Assembly: GCA_027575765.1 (NCBI GenBank)
Contig: JANBPT010000144.1
Span: forward strand, 1 to 64,000
Length of the DNA: 64,000 bases
Direction of reading: 5' to 3'
Source of the DNA: Tieghemiomyces parasiticus
Lineage: Eukaryota; Kickxellomycota; Dimargaritomycetes; Dimargaritales; Dimargaritaceae
Below the pieces are notes generated by a model, which saw nothing but the letters and a program-made list of their open reading frames with translations, had not been told where the DNA came from and did no database searches. Shown here piece by piece: positions 1-10,376 of this stretch. The position numbers and the translations under genes are program-made. The first letter of the stretch is position 1. Each line of letters starts with the position of its first letter.

Positions 1-5
1 TGTAG

Positions 6-77
6 TCCGAAATGGTCCAGTGGTCAGGATCTCACGCTCTCACCGTGATGGCCGGGGTTCAATTCCCCGTTTCGGAG
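6..77 (+). tRNA. tRNA-Glu (anticodon CTC)
   Basis: A complete cloverleaf can be folded by eye. The 7-bp acceptor stem pairs 6-12 (TCCGAAA) with 70-76 (TTTCGGA). The D stem is 15-18 with 27-30, the anticodon stem 32-36 with 44-48, and the T stem 53-57 (CGGGG) with 65-69 (CCCCG) around the loop TTCAATT. The seven-base anticodon loop CTCTCAC at 37-43 places CTC at 39-41, which decodes GAG. No intron and no encoded CCA, as expected for a nuclear eukaryotic tRNA. The internal B box (GGTTCAATTCC) is intact. Confidence 0.95.
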
Positions 78-82
78 AATTC

Positions 83-95
83 TTTTATTTATTTT
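83..95 (+). terminator. Pol III T-run terminator of tRNA-Glu
   Basis: A TTTT run at 83-86 follows the tRNA end by five bases, and a second TTTT run lies at 92-95. This is the usual RNA polymerase III stop signal; the second run could act as a backup. Confidence 0.7.
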
Positions 96-1098
96 AGATA
101 TAAAGATATCAGAGGGCCCAGCGTTTGTTTTTAGCTTGAGTTTTATGGTCTCAGTCCTACGTTAGCAGGTAGGAAACATGGATATACGGCGGATCTAAAT
201 TGAATTGCTTGCTATTAGCTAAGGCGAGCTATTCTGCCAACTTGAAAGGTAGTGGTAATGTACTAGTCGGTTGAGTTTTGGCCCTATGTCTGATGTGTGA
301 CAGCCTACCGCCAGGGTACTACGCTTAGCCTATCTCGACTCCATGGCATTCTACACTTCCATGCTTATTACCATCGTGTTCTCATTCTCCCCCGTAATGG
401 ACTGCTCCGACGCTTGCTTTACTATTTTATTTGTTACCAATTTTTATGTTTATTTTGGGTTTCAACATCTTATGATTGTGCTGCTAGCCGCCCCTAGTAA
501 CCATTTTGGAGCCGACAATAGTTCTTATATAGATTGCCTTGTAGGGGTGCTCAGTATTGCGAACGACATAATATAATATATGACGGGCATGATTATTGCT
601 TCGTCAACTGGTATGATAAATATGTATGCTTCTAAAGCACTGCTAGCGGCTAATTCCACCTCTTTTTTTTTAAGTACAGCTCACCCTTGTGGGCGATGGA
701 AATGCCTTCCCTATCAGTGGCGTAATGCATCTCCCATCATCGCGCCTCCGCTCACCCCATATCGCAGCTTGATTTTGATCAATGATGACTTGCCTGTTCG
801 GCGAACTCACTATTCGGTTTTTACGCCTTTGCACATATTCATTATCCACCTTCTCTACCTACATTCCATATTTCTTTTTCGAGCGACGTTTCATCTTCCT
901 GATGTTTGAACGTCGCCTTCATTTCCAGGCGCCGCCGCCTCCCATTCATCTAGGCCCTTCTTTCCTTTACCCTTGCTCTGGCGGCTACCTAGCCGCCCTT
1001 CTATTTCTGTTGGCGTCCAATCCCGCCACAGCCTGTCGTCTTGGATCCTCTAGTCCGGGCTAAATAGTCACTATGAACGACACCGGCCGTTATTCGAG

Positions 1099-1106
1099 TA
1101 TAAAAG
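1099..1106 (+). promoter_or_regulatory. possible TATA box
   Basis: TATAAAAG on the + strand. It is the best TATA match upstream of the importin gene but lies about 715 bp from the ATG. It would need a long 5' UTR or a 5' UTR intron, so it may be fortuitous. Confidence 0.2.
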
Positions 1107-1820
1107 ACCTCATGGTCGCTATTTAATAAACGACAGTTATAGCCCACCCTCCAATCACCGACCCCAGTTCGAAAGCTTAGTAAGCTTGTTATCTTGTAGG
1201 GTGTTGGCCTACCACAACTCTGGGTACTACACCTTTGCCATGGCCGCCATTATAATTCTCTACAGCCCAGCACTCAGCATTTGTTTAGCCCCCTATGGCT
1301 CGTAGTTAACATCTATACAACTGGTGCTGTAGTTAAGCAATATTTCTTCCCTTATTCAGCCAAGCGCAATTGTTTTTAATAGGGCTGGTATGCATTACAC
1401 TCGGGGTGACCTGAGCCCACTGGCTTACCCGATTGGTTCATATTGGGATAGCCTAGCGTCCAAACAAAAAAAATTAATACTGGGCACTTTTTTTTCCATC
1501 GGCATACGCCCGACTACCTCGAGACTCGCTCGGTCTTCACTGACCGACCATACGCCCCTCCCCTCACCCTGCCCGCCTTTCCTCATCTCTACTACCACCT
1601 GTTGCTCGATCGCCCCGCATCTAATCAGCCCACTTCTAAGGCCACCTTACCCCGTCAACTCTCTGCTTTGCCCGCTTGCTTATCACGGACGAACGGACTT
1701 GCCTACTGCTTCTGGGTTACTTTGCTGATCGGCCCATCTCTCATCGTTCCCAAGCCTTAGTTCCACTCTCACCGCCCATCTTCATAAAACGTGCACGCTC
1801 CCCCCTTTGTCGTGCTGATG

Positions 1821-4800
1821 ATGGCTTCCAATGAGTACGCCGAGGCCGCTCAGGCCCTGCAGCCCCTCTTGTCGAATCTGGCTAGCAACGACAACCAGGT
1901 CCGCACCCAGGCCGAAGAATCCCTCAATGCCCAGTGGGTCGTCGGCCAGCCTAACACTCTACTGGCCGCTCTGGTGCAGATCATGCAGACCAACGGCGAC
2001 GCCCACGTAAGTATTCTTCAGCTTGACACTGAACTCTGGGCAGTCTACTAATGATCGAGGTGGCCCGGGTGGACATAGAGGTATAACAGACCCCTGCTGG
2101 GGTGGTCTTGCTACGCTGCACTTAATGAAGGGAGCCGGGCGACTACCACAACAGTACGTTCCCTCCCTCCCCCGTCCCTTCGAATTCGATTCCCGCCAAC
2201 CCTTTGTCTCCCCCCTTCCCCGTCCGTTTTTGTAACCCTCCTAACCCTCTCTCATCCTAATTATCGACCTGCTTTCCCTAATTATCTGATACCCTCATGA
2301 AAGTCCCGGTCCTTCGCCGCTATCTTGTTCCGCCGTATCGCCTTCCGCTTGTCTCCGTCAAACCCTGAAGGTGCCGGTCTACTACTGTACCAGAACCTAC
2401 GGCCCGACGTGCGCGGTTTCTGCCAACAGGGCCTTCTCGCCGCCCTGGGCCAGGAAACCGTGGTCCCGGTAGTACATAAACTATCCGACACCGTGGCTGA
2501 GGTGGCCCGTTTCCTGGATAACATGGGCGAAACATGGCCCGAGCTCCTCCAGGGGTTGGCTACCTTCCTCCGCGCAGAGAACCCGGCCCAGCGTGCAGCT
2601 GTGTTCCGCATCTTCGCCGCGGTGCCCGCTGTGCCCGGGGCCCAGCCCCTGGAGGCCATGAAGCCGGCCTTCGCAGCAGGGTTGCAGGACGGTGAGCCCG
2701 GCGTGCGTCTGGCCGCCCTACAAGCCTGCGTGGCCTACCTCGGCGAGGTTGAAGGCTCTGTGCGTCAGCAGTGCCAAGAGTGGGTGCCGGCTATGCTGGC
2801 CACCCTCGAACCTCTGCTCGCGAGTGGTGAGGAGAGCCAGCTCGTGGACTCCTTCACCGCTCTGGTTGAACTGGCTGAGAACCACCCCAAACCGTTCCGT
2901 CCGATCCTGGCCAACGTGCTGACCTTTTGCACCCAAGTGGCCGCCAACACCGACCTCGAGGACAGCACCCGTCAGACCGCTCTCGAGCTGCCCTTGACCC
3001 TAGCCGAGGCCCACCCGGCCATGGCGCGTAAGACGCCCAATTTCAGCGAAGGCTTCGTGCCCGTGGCCCTGGCCATGATGGCCGAGCTCGATGAGTCTGA
3101 GGAGGACCGAGCCTGGTACACTGTCACTGACTTGGACCACGACGACGACGACGCCGACGCCAACCACTGCCTTGGTGAGCAGGCCCTAGACCGCTTGGCC
3201 CGTGCCCTGGGTGGCAAGTACGTGCTCCCTATTGCCTTTCAGCTTATTCCCAACTACCTGGGTGCCCCGCAGTGGCCTCGGCGTCACGCCGGTCTTATGG
3301 CCGTCTCTGCCATTGGTGAGGGCTGCGCTAAGCCCATGGAGCGCGAACTCGGTGGTATCTTGCAGCTGATCGTGCCGTACTTCAAGGACCCGCACCCTCG
3401 TGTGCGCTACGCCGCCTGCAACTGTGTGGGCCAGCTCTGTACCGACTTCCCGGCTACATTGCCCACCAAGTACCACGAATTGGTACTTTCCCACCTCCTT
3501 CCGGCCCTGGGTGATGCCGAGAACCCCCGGGTCCAGGCCCACGCCGCCGCCGCCCTGGTCAACTTTTGCGAGGAGGCTTCCCAGGCCGTGCTCGAGCCCT
3601 ACCTCGACACCCTGCTCCAGAGCCTCCTCACTTTGCTTAATTCCCCGCACCGTTTTGTGCAGGAACAGGCCGTGACGACTATCGCGTCAGTGGCTGATAC
3701 CGCCGAGCAAAAATTCGTAAAGTACTACAGCACCATCATGCCCATGCTGCTCAACGTGATCCGAACTGCCACCCAGCCTGAATACCGCCCACTGCGCGGA
3801 AAGACAATCGAGTGCGCCACCCTCATCGCTCTGGCAGTGGGTCGTGACACCCTGGGCCCACATGCCGCTGAACTAGCCCAGCTGCTCAGTGAGGCCCAGC
3901 AGAACGTGGTGGAGGCCGACGATCCCCAAGTGCCCTACCTGATCGCCGCCTGGGCACGCCTGTGCAAGGTGATGGGTAATGACTTTGCTCCCTTCCTGCC
4001 TGTGGTAATGCCGCCGCTCCTTCGCTCGGCAGCCATCAAGCCCGACTTCGCCGTGCTGGATCTCGATGAGGATGCCAGTGGCCGGTACGCCACGGAGGAC
4101 GGCTGGGAGTTTGTGACGTACAATGGCAAACAGATCGGCATGCGCACGACGGCTCTAGAGGAGAAGTGCACGGCGGTGGAGATGCTTATTTGTTACGCGC
4201 GCCAGCTCGGCGCTGGGTTCCAGCCGTACGTGACCCCCGTCCTGGAGATTGTGCTGCCGCTACTCAAGTTCCACTTCCACGAGGGGGTTAAGACCGCCGC
4301 TGCCCACACTCTTCCGCAGCTGCTGGGTAGCTTGTTCCAGCACCTCAGCCTGTTGGCCCCGCAGTCCCCCCAGCGCCAGGCCGCCGAGCAGTACCTGGTG
4401 GAAGTCTGGGGCATGGCCAGCACCAAACTTCTCAACGCCGCCGCAGATGAGGCCGATCCATTCTTCGCTGCCGAGCTGTTCACCAGCTTTGCTGACTGCC
4501 TCGGAGTCCTGCACCGTGACGGTGGTCACGTGCCCTGCCCCCCGGCCCTCCAGCTCTCGGCCGAGAACCTCGACAAGGTCGTCAACGCTGTCCTGACTCA
4601 TACGCAGGCCTACGGCACCCGCGCCCAGGAACGTCAGGCCGAACGGCAGGGCCAGGATGCCGGCGATGAGGATGAGGACGACGAGGTGAGCGAAGAGGAG
4701 GCCGGAGACGAGTCCCTGATGGCCGAAATCGCCAAGGCCCTGCACCAGGTGTTCGCCACCCACGGCGCGGCCTTCCTGCCTCACTTTGACCGCCTGGTGC

Positions 4801-5519
4801 CCGTGGTGGTGGCCTTTCTGCAGGACACCTTTAGCTCGGCCGCCCGTCAGTGGGCCCTATGCGTGTTTGATGACCTGGTTGAGTTTACCGGGCCGGCCTC
4901 GTGGGTCTACCACCAGCACTTCCTGTCGGCCATGCTGCAGGGTCTGACCGACGAGGCCCTGGACGTGGCCCAGGCGTCTGTGTACGGTATCGGCGTTGCG
5001 GCCCAGTATGGTGGTCCACAATACGCCGAGGCTTGCGCCCACGCCGCGCCCATCCTCGCTGGCCTCCTGGGCTCTCCTCAGGCCCGTTTGGCCGAACGAG
5101 AGTATGTGACCGATAACGCTGTGGCCAGTTTAGGCAAGATCCTGCGCTACAACGCTTCGGGTGTGGACGCCTCGGCCCTCCTCTCGGCTTGGTACGCTGG
5201 TCTCCCCATCGTCCACGATGAGGAGGAATGTCCCGCGGTCTACGAGTATCTTCTCGAACTCCTCGACCAGCGGCACCCCGTCGTCATGGGCGGAACGAAC
5301 CTGGACACCCCCACCCCCGATGCCGCCTCTCGTTTGTTGCGCATTTTGGCCGAGTTCTTGGCCTCCGATATGTCGGTCTCCGAGGCCCTTGGTCAGCGGC
5401 TCGGCCAGACCTTCCAAGCCTGTCTCGGCGCCTGTCCCGAACCTGCCAAGCTCCAGATTCGCAACTCCCTGTCGCCGCACCAAGTCAAGGCCCTGGCTAC
5501 CAAGGGGTGGCCTCAGTAA
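1821..5519 (+). CDS. importin beta-3 / karyopherin (Kap121/IPO5 type)
   Basis: Nuclear import receptor that binds cargo in the cytoplasm and releases it on RanGTP in the nucleus. Two exons, 1821-2006 and 2304-5519, are joined in phase 0 across a 297-bp intron (donor GTAAGT at 2007, acceptor AAAG at 2303). The protein is about 1133 aa, close to yeast Kap121 and human IPO5 (about 1090-1100). HEAT repeats run throughout. The exon junction restores the family motif around SRSFAAILFRRIAF. The family landmarks CFDDL...E, YGIGVAAQYGG and an acidic loop near residue 338 (DHDDDDAD) are present, and a second acidic stretch lies near residue 848. Two ATGs sit at 1818 and 1821; either may be used. The long exon has no stop and strong family similarity along its whole length, so the identity is secure. 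Confidence 0.95.
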
Positions 5520-7899
5520 TTTTTCCATCTATTTTTCTAAATTCTACCGACATGGCCCCTGGGCTATTCCTTCTATCCATCTGACTGTTTCTTTGTTCTC
5601 CCTCTCCCTCACATCTAATTGCTTTTGCTTATTTACCCTTTCCAGTTATATTGTAGGGCCCCGTCTTCATTCCAGCTGATAAAACGGTAAAAGTCCTACC
5701 CATTCGACACTCGTAGTGTGTATATCCCAGTGACCAAAAATAATAATAATCCCGGATCTCATGGCGAATTGGCGTTACCATAATCCGGCCGACGGAGGGG
5801 TCCTAGCACGCATAGGGGGGAACGATGTAGGGATGGGGAAGGGAATAGGGCACCTTCCCCACCGTTTTACAACGCTGGAAAAAAAATCGCGTCAACGAGA
5901 ATGCTCATGGCTGCAGGCGGAGGATGGGTATAATATGAGACCTTGCCCAGCTCGGGAATACTGGAATAGAGGCGATCTGAACGCAACGTGGGCGGGTCGT
6001 CTTAAAACCAGCGCCCGAGCGGGTTTCGGGTCCTCTCTAACCGCCAGTGCGGGCGATCATTAGCTGATATTCTCATGAGAGGGTGTAGCATTGCCTGTAT
6101 ATTTAGGCAGGCCTTCATTGTGGGCGAAGGTTTTGGAGTAGGCTCTGCACAGTAGTAGTTTTGGCTTGCCCCATCCTTTCGTTGTGCACCACTGACTCAT
6201 TCTAGAGTTGCATAATTTACGGAGAGTTTGTCTAATACCAGTACCTACTGGCCCTGTGATTGGGTGATTGCGGATCTGACCAGAAGTGCCCAGTAAAGAC
6301 TACGCTTACCTCGCAATGTGCCTGGAGTAATCGTTGATTGGGTCAGAAACAAATCGCGCAAGCTTGAAAATAGCATTATGAGGGGCTAAATTACCAACCC
6401 AGAATAGCATGACAGTTTTACACAGGGAGATGTGATTGGTTCGGGGAGGGAGAGGAGGTTGGAGCCTCTACTCCGGATGTGGCAAGGACACAGGCACCTG
6501 TGGTGAAGCTTCCTCAAATAATTTCACGCGGGGTGGATTGTAAATCCACATCACCTGTCTGCTCTGCCTCCCTTCTGCCGGTACTGCGTAAGAATTCGTA
6601 GATGCCATCCCCTCGGCCGTATAATTCGTCCAAAACGCAAGGGAATTCGAAGACAGACAAGTGAGCATAGGCTCTTTGCACTACTGCCCGCCTTTTCTGT
6701 CAAGCGCTGGTGCTTATGGTTGTTGGCGTCTCTGCCGCATTGTGTCAGGTCATCGTTGCCATTTTCGAGTACGCTTTTCTGAGGGAAGGCACACTTTGCA
6801 CTGAGCAGTGAAGGTGTGATAATACTTAGCGCACAAATTGAAGGGAAGGGGGCTGGTTGACCGGTGTTCAGTACGTAAGGTTGTATCACCCGAGGTGGGC
6901 AGCGAAAGATAAGGCATGGTAGTGACGCCACACCGTCCGGTAAGGTTCCATGGATCCCGACGGCCAGCTGGGTGTAGTCAGGAGCCTCAGTGATGATGAT
7001 TACTTACCGCCGTCCTGGAAATACGCCGGCGTGAAACGGCCAAGGTAAACTTTGACGCCCATTTCTTCCCCCTCAAGGGTCTTTTGGTTGCGCCCAACAG
7101 TTCGTTGTACGCCCGGCGCTCTATAAAAGTCTACAAGGCCGATGCCAGGCGCCGTCCAACTTTTTGTCCGCTCTCTCCTCCTTTAGCCCCCCTTTTTGTA
7201 ACCGTGATCCCCTCCCCCACAACCTTGTTAAGCATAGCGGTCGGCCATATTTCCCCGTGCACACGCCGTGAACATTGCCTTCCATCCCCCTTCACTTATC
7301 CGTTAGGTAAGCATAATTTTCCGCTCGTTAAGCTATACTGGGGCGTGCAGTGGTCAGTTATACATCTGCATTGTGCCGGCCACGCCTTCTGGAAAATCCA
7401 ACCCTTCCTAATTCGTATCCCTAGAGAGTGGTGTTCGGCGATTGTAGCCGATACCTACAAGCACCGCATAACGTCAGGATGGCTTTGGATTACCCAAGCT
7501 TAGCTTTTGCCTGTGGGCTGCTAGATTTTTGTGGCTGGTGCAGCAGGCGGCCCCTTTGGAACGCCATGATAAGCGCCTAGAAAAGCAGTCACATTGATTA
7601 TCTGGCGGTATTATTAGAATCTACTGTGCACCATCTATCACCCCACGCATTCTCCCGGGGAGTCCTGCTAACACCACGTACCATTCCACTCCCCTTAATA
7701 TTCCGCCCTGTTTCACGTTCGCCCTTTCTCTTCTCATCCGTCCATCGCGTGGGCGGGTCTCCTGGTATTATCGTGGATTGTGCTGCGCCCACGCTGTGTC
7801 GTCTGAAACCGACGCTACGCCCACCCTCCTTACCCACCCCTCATCATCTGCGACTATTTGCTGCTTCCACCGACCAGCCCCCCTTCCCTCCGCTGCGCC
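5520..7899. other. 2.4 kb intergenic region, importin to SLM1-like gene
   Basis: Small ORFs here have no ATG-led conserved product. The region holds the importin 3' UTR (T-rich, 5520-5700), a TATAAAAG box at 7122-7129 and a strong donor-like AG/GTAAGC at 7305-7311 between that box and the SLM1-like ATG. A pyrimidine-rich tract at 7620-7890 precedes the ATG. Otherwise I see nothing. Confidence 0.55.
7122..7129 (+). promoter_or_regulatory. TATA box, probably of the SLM1-like gene
   Basis: TATAAAAG, a near-consensus TATA box, lies 771 bp upstream of the ATG. A donor-like GTAAGC at 7307 lies between them, so a 5' UTR intron could explain the distance. This is inference from spacing alone. Confidence 0.35.
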
Positions 7900-9819
7900 A
7901 TGTCTCAGTCCGCTTTCCAGCAGCAGGCTCCCCCGGCCCACCAGCACCAACCCGGTTTCGCCCCCTCACCGGCCGGGGGACAGGCCCCGCAAATGATGCA
8001 GCAGCACCAGCAGCAAGGTATGGCGCCCGGCGCCTCGCAGCCGGCCATGAGTCACGTCAGTCAGCCCATCTCGGCCTCGACCCAGGGTAACCGTTCGATG
8101 GTGAGCGAGAGCAACAACCTGCACGCCCGCAGCACCGATCCGACCGACCTCCTGGTGTCGCGCCTGCACGCTCTCAAGCGATTCGTTAAGGCGTGCATGT
8201 TCTACTTCCAGGGCATGGCCGAAGCCGAGCTCGAGTCGGCCAAACGGTTCTCTAGCCTGGCGGCATCCCTCCCCTCGCCCATCAAGGATGACAACGTTTT
8301 CATGCCCCTAGGCGAGCACGGCCTTCAAGATCTGGTGCGCTCCATCAAGTCGGTGACCGAGAGCAACTCCAACTTCTTCCACGAGTCTAACCGTTCCACC
8401 ACCGACCAAATCCTGCCCGAGTTGGAGCGCCTGTATAATGAGATCAAGTTCCGCATCACCAACTCGTCTGGCCAGCTCCTCGAGTCGCACAAGCGCCTGG
8501 TTGACCAGCGTGGTAAGTGCCAGGCCGAGTTCGCCCGCCTAGCTGGCGCCATGGCTACCGCCCGTGCCACTCCTGGTGACTTGGATACCGACCCCTTCCT
8601 GGTCAACCTGGATGTGCGCCGTCAGATTCACCACCGCGCCAACGAGGAGCACTACTTCTACAAGTCGGCCGTCAACGAGCAAAACTCGTTCCTGGCCTTC
8701 GAGTCGCAGGTGATCCAGCGCCTCAAGGACCTGCTTAAGAGCCAGTTTAACTTCATTGCCAAGGACCTGTCCATGATGCGTGAGAACGCGCTGAGTGTCA
8801 GCCGCGCCACTGATATGCTCCCCAACGATATGGAGTGGAACAACTTCTGTCACCGCCACGAGGACCAGTTCGTCGACCCTACCGCTGGTCCCATCACTGC
8901 TGCCGAGATCCCCTACCCACACCGCGATGATCCCAGCCTGAGCGTCGTCAAGGAAGGCTATCTCGAGCTACAGGCTGGCTCAGGCCCCATGAAGGTGTGG
9001 AAGAACTACTACGCTGTTCTTACCGCCCTGGGGTTCCTCCACTTGTTCCCGTCGGGTGACCTGGTCCACTGCCGTACCCCAGCCCTCTCGCTGTACCTTC
9101 CCAACTGCAGCCTGGGCGCCCTCAACCTCCCGGAGCTCCCACACAATGCCTTCACCATTTCGGCCAAGGACCGCAACGCCCGCGACGGCATTGGCCGCCA
9201 GTACCTGTTCCGTACCGGGGGCCCTGACCTTTCCCAGGAGTGGTGGAACGCCCTCACCACCAAGGTCCGTGTGCACCTGGTGGCCAGCGTCATCACCCAC
9301 CCCAACGCCACCAAGGCCCTCATGGATATGGGTGAGATGAACAGCGCCCTCCCGTCTGCCAACAACTCCGGGATCGGCAGCAGTGCCTCCCAGTTTGGTG
9401 GTCAACATCAGCAGCAGCGTATGATGGAGACCAACCGTAGTGGCCAAGCCCTGAGCGAATCGGACTTTAGCAGCAATGCTAGCAGTGCTGGATACCGCCA
9501 GGGCACCGACTCGCGCATGCGTCAGAACCAAGACCAGCAGCAGTACAACCAGCAGCAGTATAACCAGCAGCAGTACACCCAGCAGCAGCAGCAGCAGCCT
9601 CAGGCTATTCGCACCGTCGAGACCGTGGCCACTGAGGTGCCTGTGAATTCCGCTGCCGCTGGAAACACAAATGCCGCGACCACTGGTAGCGGCTACCCTG
9701 AGGGTACCGCCGGTATCGACCTCGCCTACCAGCAGCAGGAATCTGATATCGCCAACGACATCTCGAACCGCGAACAGTCGGCGCCTGTCGGTAAGAAGGG
9801 CAAGAACAAGAAGCGTTAA
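7900..9819 (+). CDS. Slm1/Slm2-like BAR-PH protein
   Basis: Predicted plasma-membrane PI(4,5)P2-binding adaptor. In yeast, Slm1/Slm2 recruit and are phosphorylated by TORC2 and link it to sphingolipid and actin control. Single exon, 639 aa. Residues 1-65 are Gln/Pro-rich and disordered. Residues about 75-320 form a helical BAR-like domain. Residues about 348-455 form a PH domain that starts at VVKEGYLE and keeps the basic stretch MKVWKNYYAVL. The C-terminal tail is Gln-rich with CAG repeats and ends in a basic GKKGKNKKR. The ATG at 7900 is the first in frame; upstream in-frame codons are non-ATG. Convergent with the kinesin gene. Identity rests on BAR-PH order and PH sequence resemblance to Slm1; another fungal member of this family is possible. 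Confidence 0.85.
   Translation: MSQSAFQQQAPPAHQHQPGFAPSPAGGQAPQMMQQHQQQGMAPGASQPAMSHVSQPISASTQGNRSMVSESNNLHARSTDPTDLLVSRLHALKRFVKACMFYFQGMAEAELESAKRFSSLAASLPSPIKDDNVFMPLGEHGLQDLVRSIKSVTESNSNFFHESNRSTTDQILPELERLYNEIKFRITNSSGQLLESHKRLVDQRGKCQAEFARLAGAMATARATPGDLDTDPFLVNLDVRRQIHHRANEEHYFYKSAVNEQNSFLAFESQVIQRLKDLLKSQFNFIAKDLSMMRENALSVSRATDMLPNDMEWNNFCHRHEDQFVDPTAGPITAAEIPYPHRDDPSLSVVKEGYLELQAGSGPMKVWKNYYAVLTALGFLHLFPSGDLVHCRTPALSLYLPNCSLGALNLPELPHNAFTISAKDRNARDGIGRQYLFRTGGPDLSQEWWNALTTKVRVHLVASVITHPNATKALMDMGEMNSALPSANNSGIGSSASQFGGQHQQQRMMETNRSGQALSESDFSSNASSAGYRQGTDSRMRQNQDQQQYNQQQYNQQQYTQQQQQQPQAIRTVETVATEVPVNSAAAGNTNAATTGSGYPEGTAGIDLAYQQQESDIANDISNREQSAPVGKKGKNKKR
9535..9597 (+). repeat. CAG-rich 15-bp tandem repeat inside the SLM1-like gene
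   Basis: Three copies of CAGCAGCAG-TAY-AMC, followed by a run of six CAG codons. They encode QQQYN/QQQYT units in the disordered tail. In-frame triplet repeats like this are prone to length change. Confidence 0.85.
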
Positions 9820-10376
9820 GCTGCCGACTCGTGCCCTTATTCCCCCCCCCCTCCCCTCCGTGAATTGACGCGCTGGGGCCAACCCCCTATTTTCACTGTG
9901 AGCACTTCGGCCCCCCCTCTATCCCTCCCATTTATTCTATCTTTAGAGGCGTTTTATAGCCAGCTATCGCCCTCATATCTTGGTGACCCGTCTGGTGAGT
10001 ATCATTCTGATTCGTGACGACGCGGCTCACTGTTCATCTACAAATGTTTATATTATTCCTACTTATCACATAGTAACCAGGCCCGTATCGTAGCCCCTTT
10101 GGTCATAAAAACAGTCATTTATCATAAACACACTCGGTACGAAGTACATGGGTCGATACGGCAGGTCTCACTCAAAAAGACCTACTCCAACATTGTTGGG
10201 CGTCGAGTCTAACGAGCGGAGTTGCCCAGACATGCGGATATGGGGGGGGGGGAGGTGGTAACCAAGGAAAGGAAAAAGGAATTTTTGGTATACGAAGGGG
10301 AGTGGGAGGCAAAGCAGTTCAACGTAGTCACCATACCTTCTTGTCCCAGAGCTACATGTGGAGGGCTGGTCAGCCA
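9820..10376. other. intergenic region between convergent SLM1-like and kinesin genes
   Basis: Shared 3' region. It holds a C run near 9842-9850 and a G run near 10241-10252, and no ORF I believe. Both transcripts must end within these 557 bp. Confidence 0.6.

Larger units (their letters stand above)
78..1820. other. 1.7 kb intergenic region, tRNA-Glu to importin gene
   Basis: Only short overlapping ORFs without recognisable domains are present, in base composition unlike the neighbouring exons. A TATAAAAG box lies at 1099-1106, about 715 bp upstream of the importin ATG, and pyrimidine-rich DNA fills about 1540-1790, as expected just upstream of a fungal start. I see no second tRNA and no mobile element. 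Confidence 0.6.

Noticed and set aside
7084..7503. Open frame of 139 codons upstream of the SLM1-like gene
   Set aside because: It starts at a non-ATG codon and runs over the TATA box and a donor site; better explained as 5' flanking/UTR DNA.
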